Positions 23,001-36,038 of a DNA stretch of 64,000 nucleotides are shown piece by piece (the first letter of the stretch is position 1; every line of letters starts with the position of its first letter). The notes below the pieces were generated by a model that was given only the letters and a program-made list of their open reading frames with translations, had not been told where the DNA came from and ran no database searches. Source of the DNA: Nymphaea colorata. Lineage: Eukaryota > Streptophyta > Magnoliopsida > Nymphaeales > Nymphaeaceae. The stretch lies in the NCBI RefSeq assembly GCF_008831285.2, contig NC_045146.1, forward strand, positions 23,143,703 through 23,207,702, read 5' to 3'. The translations under genes were made by a program, and so were the position numbers.

Positions 23001-26000
23001 AGAAAGGAAAGAGGGAGAAGGCTGACTCCTCCTTTCCACGGGTAGATAGGACAAGCTGGGACCTGAACACTGTCATGGATGAATGGGAGGGTTCTTCAGA
23101 TGACATTGCAATTGGTGAAGGTGAACCAAACAATGAAAAGCTTGGCAGTAAGGAAGTTTACCAGATGAGCATGGTTGGAGAGGAGAATCTTGCCGAAGGT
23201 TTGCTTGGGAAAATGTTTGCTGAAGGCAAGCAGGAACCTGATCGTAGGTTGATGGACACCAATAATGATGTTTCTTTGCAGTTGGGTTCTAGGGAGACTC
23301 CTCATATGCAGGCATATTTGGAATCTGGTCTTGAATCCTGTTGTAGTAAAGATCTTAATGATCATCCAGCACCAAAAATTGACAGCACACTTGGTGAAAA
23401 TCGAGTGTCTATGATGGGGAAATCTGAATCGGAGAGACTGGCTGTGCAGACTGAAGTGTCAGTGGAACCAGCTTATCCTTGCCACAATCATCCTGTGGAT
23501 TCTAAATCAGAACGCCATGGGATTGAATGTCCTTCTATCAAAGACGTTGCACTTGAAGAAGGGAATGAACACACAGGGAATACAATAAGAAATGATATAG
23601 ACAGTGGTTTGTCAGAAATCGAGGAACACCCATGTAATGCAGGTAAAGCAGGCACTGATACTAGTGTAGTTATATCAAATACAGTGGCCACAGCTCATGA
23701 AAATGAAAATGGGTGCAAGTTGGAGAGAGAAGAAAATGCCCAGCCTGAAGGTAGTGTTCAAGTTGATGTGGGGCTTGTTAGTGCCACAACACCAACGGCT
23801 GATGGAAGCCATGGTTCACCAGAGAGAGAGAAATATCTGAGTGGTCAAGGTATTACTTTCACTGGTTCTGGACTTTCTTCTAGTCCATCGAAGCATGTTC
23901 CTGCACATCAAGAGGCTAATGATCTGAAATTTGATAATGATGTGGAAAGAGATGTTGAAACATCAAGACCTTCTGAAAGTGCTTCTTGTGTAGGTTTTGC
24001 AGAAATGGACCCAGTATTTGATGATGATGCCAGCAAGCATTTGATGGCATCTAATAGAGGTGATTCATTGGCAGATCGTGCAACAAGCAGTTATAGTGAT
24101 CAAGATGGCTATAATACACTTGTAAACAGTCCGATAATTGAGAAACCTTCTGGTGCAAATGATCCTGGAAACATCCTTAAGCTGAATGGTGTCGTAACCG
24201 TTGAACATAATCCTAATATAGTTGGTGATTCTCCTATCAAGGAGTGCCCCAGAGAGATTAATAATGATGCAAGTTCTAAGGAGATAAAAGTTGAACAGAA
24301 TGATGATGGCCCCGGACATGTGGAAGTGCTGTCAAAAGAATTATGTTCAAGGAAGCAGGAGAAACAATGCCATGCAGTTGCACATGGTGATATCGAGTCT
24401 TCTGGATTGCAAGAAAGTAGTGAGAAGATTTTGACATCCACTGGAACAGAAGAAAATCCAGTTGAAACAGAGCTTATTTTGAATCAGTTCAGTTCTTCCA
24501 CTGAGGCTTCCAAGCATCAAATTGATGAGCATGTTAACCTTTCAACTAAAGATGACCAGGGAGGTAATAACAGAAACAATTCTGTTTCAGATAATTCTCA
24601 AGAAGTTCCTGAACTTGATGCTACTGATATGGGGATGGCAAATGAGCCACATGCAGATGATGATTCCCAGTATGAAGATGGTGAATTCAGGGACCTGGTT
24701 GTAGCTGGTTGGGATGATGACAATGTTGAGGATATGGAAATTGATGATGTGGATTATGGATATTCAGACAATAGAGACATTGATGATTTTGGTATGACTA
24801 CAGATGACCCTAATGCAGAGTCATTACAAGTTGAGAGTTTGGACAGCAAGGGGAAAATGCCCCTGGAATCTTTTTCATCTGCCAACTCGGAAGGTGCTAC
24901 ATTTGCTGAGAAGAATGCGAAGGAGGCTACTGTTGGGATGGATCAGAAAATACAAACCGAAGATTCAGATACTGGATCTGGCCAAAATAGATCTATGAAG
25001 GCTGTTAGAAAAGTATCAAAGGGGCAAGATGGAAGCGAACAAAACAGTGGAAAATTTGGCAGCAATAATGAGGTTGTTCAAGGATCCAGTGTAAGTTGGG
25101 TTGAGTCGACAACTACTAAGGAAGCTTGTCTGGAAGGAGGGGACACCATGGAGTTGTGTATTTCAAGTAGCCCGCTTGCAAAGTCATTGCAAATGGATAC
25201 ACTCTCGAATGTACATAACAACCCTCAAACGGACGAGGTTAATGAAGATGGTGGTACCAAGAGAAATGGTGAGGATGATGTCTCTGATAGGCCCACTGCT
25301 GGAGAGTCCCTTAAAATGGGTGAATCTACGTCAGGCAGAATGCTAATGTCCCAGGTTCAGGGTCCAGTTTCTTCTGATACTGCTGTTGGAAGAGAGAGGA
25401 TCCGTGCACATAGAAGGCAACCTTCTTCACATTACCCATGCTATGAATCTTCCTGTTTGATAAATTTCCTTTCTATTGCAATTACAATTCATTAATCTTG
25501 ATTTTTTTCTTTTTTAATGCCTTCAGATTTGATGCTTATCATGAGGCAAAGCAAGTTGGAAGGGATGCTGGTCAAGGAAGGGGGTCTTCCACGCGTATCC
25601 ATTCTAGAGGAAGAGGAGGTGATTGGGTGGACTCTGCAGGAAGTTATTGGGGTCCAAACAGACGCCGTTCACCTACTCGTTATGGTCCTGGTGTTGGGCA
25701 TATGGGACAAGAAAATGCTGCTGCAGTTGCTGCAGCGAAGTTGCACAGTAATGGTTTTGTTATTGCACCTGATGGAACAATAGTTAAGGCAGGTGGGATG
25801 CGTAACAGTGGCAGAATAAGTGGACAACATATGCGTGGTGCTCTTGTCAGAAGGGGATCACCTTCAGATCAGGACGAGCATTTCAGCCTTGGGATTCAGC
25901 TGGGACTTGAACCAGTTAGAGATATCAGCCCTGGTAGGGTTATGAATGTGGGAAGGGGCCGATCACGTGGATATGTGCCTCGGGTGATTGGTTTAAGTCC

Positions 26001-26934
26001 CAGAGAAAGGTACCGTGGACCCTTGGATGATAGGATTGGTTCATCTTTACATGGAGATTACCATGTGAGCAGAAGAGAACGAAGCTTTTCACCAGGCCAC
26101 AGACGTACTTCTCCTCTCTCAGTTTCTCGTTCTCATACAAGGTCTCCTAGAAGATCAAGAACTCGATCCCCTCGGCTGTGGACTTCTCCTAGAGGGAGGA
26201 GTTCAGTTGTTACTGATGGTGACCAGAGTTTACATGCACATAGTAGATCTCCAAACTTCAGGTCAGAAGCAAGACTAGAGAGAATTAGATCACCTCGACG
26301 CAGGCCTACTTTTGTAGATCACTTGGACAATTTTGTGCCATCATCTCGTAGTCGTTCTTCTCCATCTCATGCATCAAGATGGATTGATGAAAGGAGGGAT
26401 GCCAGTCAGTTCAGAGAACATGAGTTCAGGAGACCTGCATTGGGGAGAAATTCCCCTGGAAGAGTATTTTCACAGGGTGGCCGCAGATATGACGTTTTGA
26501 GCTCCCCACGAAGGGTGAAGGCTGATGAGTACTTTAGGTCTGACAGGTCGCCTGGCTTAGATGTTGATGGTCGAGGAGGACGAAGGTATGATACATCTGA
26601 GGATGAGAGGAAGAAACATGGTGACAGATATGGTTCAGATTATCCTGCTAGGGCATATGATATCGACTGTGATGACAGGCGCTTTCGGTATGATATAGAA
26701 GAAGGTTTTCAGGGGCACGGTTCTCGTGAAAATGCTGCAGAGTTCCACAGGAGAGGAAGTCCAAGGGATTATAGCCGGAATATAGAGAGGAGGCTTGGAG
26801 ACACATCCAGGAGAGTTTCATCTAGGGAGGAAGGAGCCAGTCACCTTAGGTACGGTAGGGAAGCAAGAAGTAACCCAACCTTCAAGCGTTTTGGTGATGG
26901 TGACGTAGCTCCTAGAAGGAGAAGGCCTTCATGA
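19832..26934 (+). CDS. RING-CH finger protein with acidic middle and Arg/Ser-rich tail (uncharacterised)
   Basis: Five exons keep phase: 19832-20167, 21530-21652, 21763-22146, 22247-25416 and 25527-26934 (TGA), about 1806 aa. The N-terminus is basic with poly-Ala and poly-Ser runs (about residues 39-80). A finger follows with spacing C138-x2-C141-x15-C157-x-C159-x7-H167-x2-C170-x15-C186-x2-C189, which fits the RING-CH (C4HC3) consensus exactly. Next comes a basic stretch with KKRR (about 300), then a long Asp/Glu/Ser-rich region without predicted folds, including YEDGEFRDLVVAGWDDD (near 1090). The tail (about 1340-1806) is rich in RG and RS/SP, for example HTRSPRRSRTRSP. RING-CH proteins are usually membrane E3 ligases, but I see no membrane segment here. 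The composition suggests a nuclear protein linked to RNA processing or chromatin, which is inference. The fourth intron needs a GC donor. Confidence 0.8.
25417..25526 (+). other. Putative GC-AG intron in the RING-CH gene
   Basis: Exon 5 must enter in the frame reading FDAYHEAKQVGRDAGQ, which needs a phase-2 donor. No nearby GT gives that phase without discarding coding sequence. AGAAG|GCAACC at 25416/25417 does, and it creates the junction HRR-FDAYHEAK. The intron is 110 nt, T-rich near the acceptor, and ends CTTCAG. Confidence 0.6.
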
Positions 26935-29100
26935 TTGTCGAAATGAAAATGATACATGTGGAGATCCCTACGTAGTTGCTTTTGAAGCTGTGATGGATGA
27001 AATGTGAGAGCCTCACATACTGCCTTGGTTTTACCAGCAAAGCTATTGCACTGTTAGGAGTGCCTTGCAGATTTTGTTTGGGCTTGTCCATTTTCTTTGA
27101 TAGGTCCATTGCTGAGTGTAACTATGCTGCGCTGTAGCAATTTTTCTGTGCATGTGATCTTACATCAAATGCATGGTTCAGCTGATTATTCATGTGAATG
27201 CAACTTCTATCACTGATTAGAAAAAAGTTGACCAGGAGAAATGTCTTCACGATATGCAAGTGGAGCATATTTCTAGACGGTTCCCAAATATTCATGAGGA
27301 TTTTGGATATTCCTTGTGGAGTTCTGCCATTGACATGAATTTTCTCTCCATTATGCAAATAATTATATGAAGTTCAATATGAAACTGCAATTCACTTTTT
27401 TTTACAATAAATTCGGGCGGCAGTTTTTTCCAAGTGATAGGTGGATGGTGTTTGTTGGTCATTTTTTCCCTGCACGAACAATGAAGTTCAGGGATCTTTG
27501 TACATGGGACTTGTGTTTCCCAATTGCTGATTTTCAGGCTTTGATCACAATCTGTAGACCCATTACTTCCAGTTTCATTTCAACATGCTTGTTACTGAGA
27601 AATACATTCGAGTTGATACGTTAATATGAACAATAGACTGCTCAGCAGTTGGTGACTGGTGACGGTTTTCTGTGACTGCAAGGTAACCCAACTCTATTAA
27701 CTCTCTGTTATGCAAAATGGAAAAACTCACTGAGAAGGGAAAAATTTATTCATTGTTGTCTACAGCCAGGGCCCGTCTGGCAATGGAAACAGTAATACGT
27801 TATATTATTGGGTTTATGGGGTTCTATAAATCTGTTCTAATTTTTGAAATAGATACATGAAACACTATTTTTGGGGCAGATACATGAAACGGTGTTTCAT
27901 TATTCCCGTTGTTGTTAAGGAGGGCGATACGGTTGAAGTTGATGTAAACTTTTGAAGGTTTGAAGCAAAATGTTATAAGAACATACATTTCTACCGGTCA
28001 TTTAATGTTGGCTTCTGCATTCGAATGTATTGTAACACAGTATCTACATGAGAACTCCGTAACTCCGTTCGCTATTTCACGATGCCATATCGATGTTGGT
28101 AAGATGCTCCAGCCAATCCACATTGTAGTTAGTACCTTTGGAGATGTCCGTTTTTCGTTTATTTGGTGCGCAATGACGTGATATAATTTTTGGATTGGTT
28201 TTTCCATTACTGCTGTATGTGTCCAATACTAGCGTATATTTTTGTTAGTTCTGCCTAAAGCCCGAAACCGTTTAACAATAAGAAAATTTTAGTATTTGTT
28301 GTCTTTATTCCACACCGTGTTCCATTTACTTTTTCATCTCTCCCTTCTCTCTCAAAGGGTGTACAGAGTTTTAAAATTATCTGGTATTCCATCCGTCCTT
28401 GATATATGCTAGCTTAGGACTTCAGTACTTGAGGGGCCAATTCAAGTTGGATTTGATTGCCCGATGCAGGGGGCCACGAGTCACCCACCGTCCATTTATA
28501 TTTTTTTAGATACTTTAAAATTTTTTTGTTTTTAATGATTTTTAAACATTTTTATTTTTTAAATTAAAATAATAAATTTGCCTAGTTGGACCTGATTCAG
28601 CTGAATCGATCATTGAATCAACAGCCTAGCTGACTCGGATTCATTTTTCAATTTTCATACACTGGCTGAATAGTACCACCATCATTTGACTTGAGTTTCA
28701 AAAATAGCTCTCATTTGTAGTTAGTTTTTAAAATTTGTAGAGATCAACTTGTGAAGTACTGGCTGCCAAGTGGTTTTTTGAAGGTTTGCTTGTCAAAATC
28801 TAAAAATGAGTGACTGAAAATGCATCAAAATTTGCGAACTCATAAGGACATTCTTCTGATCAGAAAAGCACGAATAGATAGTCAACTTTAAAGGTTTTCT
28901 GTTCACGCCAAACGTTTACACCATCAGATCAAGTAAAAAGCAAGTTGGTATTTAAAACTCCAAAGTGTTGATTTTGTTCACAATGGTTTCCTCTTTGTGC
29001 TGCTGCTATTCAATAATTCTCCTAGACGTTTCAAATTAGGCTTTTGCTTGTTCTAATGACCGCCTTTTTCTGACCATCGTTGATGAAGAAACCCCTTTTG
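26935..29100. other. 3' region of RING-CH gene and spacer
   Basis: The first few hundred bases are the likely 3' UTR. A block at about 27,770-27,925 has the near-duplicate words AGATACATGAAAC and may be an old MITE. The rest is AT-rich with no supported gene. Confidence 0.5.
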
Positions 29101-30860
29101 TTTTATTGGCGTGGCCGCCTAGACACTTACCATACCGAACTAAATATCCCCAGCAAACACGAGCTGGTTTCCGTATGTTCTAGAAAGGAAAGAAAGCCAT
29201 CGCGGGCCAGGGCAGCATTTCGCGATCCGATCCATTCGCGTATATCCTAGATATCGACGTCGTTTTCGTGCCCAACAAGGACCCGATCCATCTCTAAGTT
29301 ATCGGCAGATGGACGGCCAGAAATGGTTCCTTGAAGTATAAGAAATAGGGACTGGTTACTGTCATAGTGTCATCGACCCTTTTTGGATCGGATCGAGGAC
29401 CGACCCGGCAAGAAGGGATGACACGCGACTATGCGTCGAAGCGGGGAGAACCCGCATCGACGGTGAGATCAAGGCCGCTCCCTTCGGATTCAATCTCGAC
29501 CCTCCATCTCACCAGAAAGCGTGTACGCCCCACTTTGGGCGTTTTGAAACCGTGTTCGGAATCTGGACTAATCCGCTCAGGGGCAACTTGTCGTACGTCA
29601 CCGTTTTGACAAGAGTCGCGTGTTCGTAATCTAGAACGCAATGTCTCATGCTGCAAAGTGGAGGCTGGTTGTTGGTCGTATTCCCTTGTAATTGAGATAT
29701 ATCTTCTCTCTTTGAGTTTATGAATGCTTTATACAAGTCAGTGCATCTTGATTCTTGACCAGCGACCAAGAATCCTTCCTTGGAAGTACTACTAAAGATG
29801 CGCCAATCTCGCGCTTGGTAACAGATATTCGCGGACTATTTGTTTACTTCAGATTTTAGATCCAACAGTTCGTCAATTTAAAGAACTCAACTCAAATTTA
29901 GGATCCATATTTGAAATCCCACAACCGGTTATATATGTTGCATCCTAGAGTCGAAGGCCCCAGGCGGATGCTTCGTTGTAAGCCCAATATAAACAACTTA
30001 GAAGACTTCTCTACCAAGCAAAAGCATTTTTTGGCTATTCTTCGTTGCGAAGCCTTTCTTTCTTTCTCACCAGAGGCAAGCAAATCAAACACTTAATGAG
30101 AAAATCTAAAGCTTCCTTCAGTAAACTACAAGGTTTTGGTTTTCAAGCAAATCAAATCCGACTTTCACTAACGTTCACCAACCACAATACGAACAATGAA
30201 ACCCTAAGTTTCGCTTCATATGAAATTTCAAACCTGAGAAACTTCACAAGTTGGAGATAGATATAATTCATTGGCAGCCATCAAATAGCTGCTTGGGAGC
30301 TAAAACTTTAAGGTCTAGAAATTTGGGAGCAGAATTTTCTCCATCTTTTGCTCATAAAGAAAGACAGGCTTGATGTTTTGACGTTGAATAATTGTCACAA
30401 AGCGAATATTTTCGAGAAAAAATAAATTTATTCAGAAACAATGAAAGCAATGTAATTGTGCACTGCCAGGAGGGACACGTTCTAGATGGCACTCCCGTTA
30501 GACGGTTTATATGACCGTTGACTGTCGTACAGTAAGTTTGGATCTCTAGAAGATTTTTCATGGATTGGTTGCTGAATTTCACGGGAGTTTCTGATCCGGC
30601 GGCTCCGTTGGAACGAGAGATTGCGTGAGAAAAATGAAAAGTATGTGGGTCTGCTTAATCTTCCCACTCCGATGACTAACTTAACGTTGAACCTGACCCA
30701 GTCTCATACGTCATCTTCATTCAGATTTCCTCTCCTTTTCCTACCGCCCTTCTTATTAGAACAGAATGCAGAGCATTCCCGGACGATGTTTGGGAAGGGG
30801 GGGCGCCCTTTTTCTCAGCTCTGTTGGGCTTCCCGTCGCCAGTAAGCTGCAGGTCTCGAT
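29100..30860. other. Spacer and presumed promoter region of the hydrolase-like locus
   Basis: A GC-richer patch (about 29,190-29,640) has overlapping open frames on both strands, but none carries a recognisable motif. Nearer the hydrolase-like start there is a pyrimidine-rich stretch (about 30,710-30,760). I do not support a gene here. Confidence 0.5.
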
Positions 30861-32091
30861 ATGGAGAAGTCCGGGAGCATTCGGCGAGCGCTGAAGACAA
30901 CAATCTTCATGGCTGCCATGATCGGTTCTCTGCTCTCCCTGCTGGTCTTCACGGCTCCCTTGCTTCTGGTGCTGACCGATATGCTCCTTCCTTCTGCACT
31001 CTTGTACACTTTCACGCCCTTCTCCTCAGTCCGTTCCGTCGCCATCCTTCTCCGGAACTACGATTTCCGTTCATCCCTCGTCGACATACCGTTGATTTCG
31101 ATTGCCAGATCGGTTGTGATCACATGTGAGACGCTCCCCACTATTCGGAAATACAAATGGTGATTGAATCAACAGCCATGGCCTACTTGCTTACTGTGAT
31201 CGTTTTCTTGTTGTGCAAGACAGGTGTTTATTCATTGTGCGATGGGCGTGGCCTTTCTTACGGGCCTTATGTGGGCGTTACGGTCTTGTGTTCGTTGGTC
31301 TCTGTGATGGTAGTTGCTCTCAAGGCGTGGGCTTTTGGTACTGCTGTGGTCGTAGATGGAGGGAGATTTGTCTATTACCATAATCTGCAACAGCAGAATG
31401 AGAGTCATCATCATGGGCTATGGCAGGTCATGGGGATGCAGGTGATGATGATGTGCTCCCTAGTTTTGGCACTTGGTCATATTGCGGCAGCCTACAGGAC
31501 CAGGCGCAAGGAGAGGAAGAAGCTCCTCTTGTATAGAATTGATCCTGAAGCCGTACGTCTCTCTCTCTTTCTCTAGTGCCTGGGTGTGTGTGTGTGTGTG
31601 TATAGGAGGAAAAAGCTTCAGATTGAATATTTCAAACAAAATTGTTGGAAGTTTTTTACTGCACAGTTGGATTTGACAGTCTTTCTTTTAGATTCAAAAA
31701 AAGTTGTGTTAATATAAGAAATGGAACAGCTGAGCTTTCTTCTTCTCTCAGACTACTGCAATTTTGTTTTTAACCTATCAGTTTTCTTCACAGCGTAGTC
31801 AATTGAAAAAAACAATTGCGGTATATGGTGGATAAACACTCCATAACCATATTATGCACGGATCAATTAATTCCGTTGCCTTAGCCTTTTGATGTCTCCA
31901 AACTAGTGCTGATGTTTCTCTAGCATATCTGCAGGTATTTGTTTACAAGAATGGAATGCTTCCTGGTGGTTATCATAATACCAAGACTTCTCATTGAGCC
32001 TTCAGACAGGGGAAGAGAGAGGAGAGCTACTGACCCTTTTCCATTGCTCAGTTCCTTGCACATGGAAGCCAAGCCAACTGACCTGGAGTAG
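30861..32091 (+). pseudogene. N-terminal membrane part of a plant alpha/beta-hydrolase-like gene, frameshifted and truncated
   Basis: Exon 1 (30861-31125) and exon 2 (31224-31552) join in phase as C-V-Y-S-L-C-D-G and give 198 aa with about four hydrophobic segments. They include the family-like stretches NYDFRSSLVDIPLISIARS and AAYRTRRKERKKLLLYRIDP. This matches the N-terminal membrane region of the Arabidopsis At3g12150-type alpha/beta-hydrolases (about 650 aa, recalled from memory). Exon 3 starts at 31935 with VFVYKNGMLPGGYH, but the frame hits TGA at 31995. The expected continuation, IPRLLIEPSDRGRERRATD, is in the +1 frame from about 31978 and ends at TAG 32089-32091. The catalytic domain is not found downstream. 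It is probably a decayed gene; a short expressed membrane protein or an assembly error remains possible. Confidence 0.6.
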
Positions 32092-35000
32092 GTAAACCTC
32101 TTTCCTAATAAGAACTATCTTGAAATGAATAAGCTTCACAGTTGAATAAAATCCAATGGGTTTTCTGGCAATGGTTACCTAACCTTGGCAGGCGTCAGAC
32201 CAACCTCAAACAAATTTGGAAGACCGTAATCCAATTCAGGCAGGGCCTGGGGGGAATGCCATGCACCTGGTTCTGTTAGGTCACTGAAGAACACATGCAC
32301 ATGTATGCATGCACGCGCACTTCTGCTAGCATGTGTCATAGACTAGAGTTACTGCATAAACATGCACATGGCCACATTTGACATGCCACATTCAGAGCAG
32401 TTAGACTTGTTTATTTATTTTTTTGGACAGGCAAAACCACTAGATTATGCCAAGAGACACGGCCCAGGTTTCGACCACTTAGTTTTTTGGTTTTCTGTGG
32501 GCAGGGTTTATTGTTCTTGTGTGAAGATCAGATCCAAGCTCATGCCATGAGAGGATCTTGTGAGAGAGCGTGGAAGCGGCTTTGATTACTTGACGGTGGC
32601 TGTTGCAATCTTGTAGCCATGTGTGTATAATTTTTGGCTCAGATTGCATATACAAAATGATGTATATGTATCTAGTTTTACTTTTTTCCTCTTTCTAGCC
32701 GAAAATTTGTGTGCGAGAAATCAATAAATAGAGTATCTTCTCCTCTGGACTCTGCTATCTGCAACTATTGCTTGTGTTATTAACCACAATTGGCCGCTGC
32801 TGGGGGTTCCGCAGTGCCTTTGTGGTCCTTGGAAGTACCAGTGTTTTCAATAGTTGGTATTTCTAATGGGGTCAGTACTGCAGATGGAGTTACAATCCTA
32901 CGTTTTAATGTGGCTCGAATGCTCATGGATGTGACGGGAAATGCCATATACTTTTGGAATACCAGAACTATTTGAAAACAAAATGGTGCTCCCAAACAGC
33001 TTCTCCAGTGCGTAATCTCTTAAATTTGAAGATGTTTTACCAAGACTTGAAAATCATATCCACATTTGAACGTAAAACCACAAAGCGTCATAGTAACAAC
33101 AATCGAACTCAGAGAGTGACATCTAAAAGTGGGTCTGGTTTATCACTGCACTGATGGTCTCGAGAACCCTATGCTACCAATTGACCTGGCTCATTACATG
33201 CTGGGTGTGTTGCGGTTCGCTGTACCAGACACGAGGGCCAGTTCTTAACGGGTCGTTGCAGAGATATAACTCCTACACTTACAGAACTATGGCTCCTATA
33301 GTCCTATTACTTCACCAAGCATTCAATCATGGACTTAATGTGGGAAGGAAGCTATTATAGACTAACGTCCAAATCAGTGAAAGATGGATGTGAGCTTTCT
33401 GGTGGACAACTTGAAATGGGCCTTAATTCGAGCAGCTGGGGCCAATGAGCAATCAAGTCATGGCGTGATCATGCAATAAATCGTCGCCAAGAAAGAGAAA
33501 AGAAAGGAAAACCTGCAGTTTTCTGAGACTTGAATATACAAAAATACTGCACTGCAACAGTTATGGATGAAACCAGGACTTCCTCTTTCTTAATGCTACT
33601 TTCTTTCTCTTTGTAGCCACTGGTACTCACGGCGCGTTAATAATGCTAGCTGAGAGTATCGGATTCAGAATATTTTTCTGTTTGGCTGCTGTTTATTGCA
33701 TTCTCCTGCCTTAAGTGGTCACTGGAGTTAAAAAATCAAGTTAGGTGATGTGGTCAATGAAAGGTCATCTACAGAGACCCACTATGATCAGTAACACCAA
33801 ATTAAACTTGATAAACTTGTCGTTTTGACCGTTGACAAACTTTGACATCGTTGTAACCAGTTTCTAACTTTCTCGCCTACTCGGAGAACAAATCCTCGTT
33901 TTCCCGTTCCTTACTTATCTCAAACAGCAAAAACAAACGATGGCATCTCCAAATAAATGGACTCTCTTTAGCTTTTTCCTGGCAACACTCTTTGGCAAAT
34001 GCGATCTCTCACCTACTTCTCACCTAAGCTGCTGCGGCGGTTCTACTGTCTACTACATGGTAGATCTAATTGACAAAAAGTAAAACGGGAACCTTGCAAT
34101 TAGAGAATCGTTGCCTCGTGACCGAATTTTGCAAGTATTGTTTTCCAGAATTTGCTTTTTTTCAGCCTTATTTCAGTTTTCTGTTTCCGATTCCCTCGAC
34201 TAAAATAGCTCGAACGAGACAAACACAACCTTCTGTTTAGCGTTGAATACAGACTAAAACCATTGACAGGTGAAGATACAAATAGAAAAAAATTTGACCC
34301 AGAGAAAGAGAGACTAATCAGATTCCCAATGTGAAGTCAGGCATACTCGTTAGGGTCATGGGGTGTGCAGGAAAAGAGACGATCTTAGAGAGAAAGATGT
34401 GTAACAGGACGATAAAGGAAGGTCTCGTTTGATGCCCATAATAATTCTGTAGTGTAACAGTGCCATGTGATGAGATGGTGATATTCACGGCGAGGAAAAA
34501 GACGATAAAACTCAAGGTGACGTTAAAAAAATGTTTACTTTTCACCTCATTTTGATGGGTCAGACGGTAACTATATTTGAAACATGAAGGTCTCCCTGGA
34601 CGGTTGACAGAAAAGAAGGTATTTGGGTAAAATTTCATAGCCCAAGCAGCCAACTGAAGAAAATGAAAATAGAACCTCGAGCTATTTGACAAAAATTAGG
34701 CACCTCACTGCAAGAATGCTATGCAGTCGCAATTAAAAAACTTTACTGGACAAGAAGATAAATGGAAGTTGAAGAAAATGACAACTTTCGTCTTGTCCCA
34801 GGCCCCGAACAAGGGGAAAGCTAATTCTTCTTCTTCTTAGCAAGCAAGCACGACAGATGTGGAGGCATTTTGTTGCAAGGGAATAAGTCCAGTCGGTGTC
34901 CCGCTTAGGCTATATTGGAAGCAGTTTTATTTGTAAAACCTTGAGATCAGGTATAGGAAGTTAAGATGCCTTGATAATCTCCCGTCTTACTCGGATAATG

Positions 35001-35980
35001 AGAATGCTCAAAATTCCTCAACGCTATTCATCTTCGAGGTGCCCAAAAGAGAAGTTTGCAATGCAAATTGGAGAAGAATGGCATCACAGGGGCCATGATG
35101 ATTCCCATCTCACAAGCATTAGCGTCGTTCGATGTTAGGATGCACTGCGACCCATTTAACTAGCCTAAGATACCTGATAGCAAGCATTGATGCGTTCGTT
35201 AAATGTATCTCAAATCATTTTCAAATTTCGAGAAAAAACAAAAAAAAAACTAGAACAAGTTATACCATGAAGGTCTGTCAAAAGAAACACACTTGGGTAC
35301 CTTACAGAGAACCAGCATGCTCTGTCAAGCCATGGTAGCTTAAGAAGATTCTCGTCTTCAGATAGGCAATCCATGGTAGGAATGGCTAGTGGCAGCCGCT
35401 TAATTGTTTGTTCAGTATTTGTCGGCAAGAAGTCACATCATTCTCTAGCCTGCATAGAAGCGAGGTAAATGGCTTGCATATACATGGGCAGATTAAATAT
35501 GAGATTGTAACTGAAAGGGTTCGATACATGTACGTAATTACTGTCCAAAAAGAACAGCTATACGCAATTGTTGCTAGCGTAGGTACGCCTCAATTTGCCG
35601 CATGTGTGTGCGGAGGGCGTTGCCTTGGCATGTAGTCAGTAGTGCTGGATTTCCAAGTTAATACTGAAATATGGTTTGCAACACATATATAAGGGCTTCG
35701 GGATCTACATAATGGAATGTAATGAAATGCCAGCGCTCTTATCGGATTTGGCACTCCAATTTTAGGGTGATAACTTTGGCCAAAGTTGAAAGATCCAAAT
35801 CTCATTAAAAAATTAAGAGCTATGTCGCTTCTCACAAATGAAGCTAGTCTTCTATTAACAAACCCCGAACAAGGAAACAGTCACCCAAAGAGTCTTATTT
35901 GTGCACTAAATTTTCCCAAATACACTGTAGATCTGAATTTTCGACTTAATACTGCCAACATAATAAACTGTCATTCAAAT
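32092..35980. other. Spacer between hydrolase relic and PLAC8 gene
   Basis: An open stretch at 32193-32290 is preceded by a good acceptor (TTGGCAG) and ends NAMHLVLLGH before a stop. It may be one more relic exon of the hydrolase locus. AATAAATAG near 32723 could be a polyadenylation signal. Elsewhere I see only incidental frames, including a 124-codon one on the minus strand at 34318-34692 with no motif. Confidence 0.45.
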
Positions 35981-36038
35981 CAGTCACGTTCTCTCTGTTG
36001 TCCACCGTGTAACGCTGAAGCAGAATATCCCAGTTTTT

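Noticed and set aside
25454-25455. GT donor alternative for the last intron of the RING-CH gene
   Set aside because: It is phase 1, whereas exon 5 needs phase 2; using it would put exon 5 out of frame, so the GC donor at 25417 is preferred.
29367-29656. Overlapping frames on both strands in a GC-rich patch
   Set aside because: Open frames on both strands arise from GC-rich composition; no family resemblance or splice logic.
34318-34692. 124-codon minus-strand frame
   Set aside because: No motif, no splice or promoter context, AT-rich background; consistent with chance.
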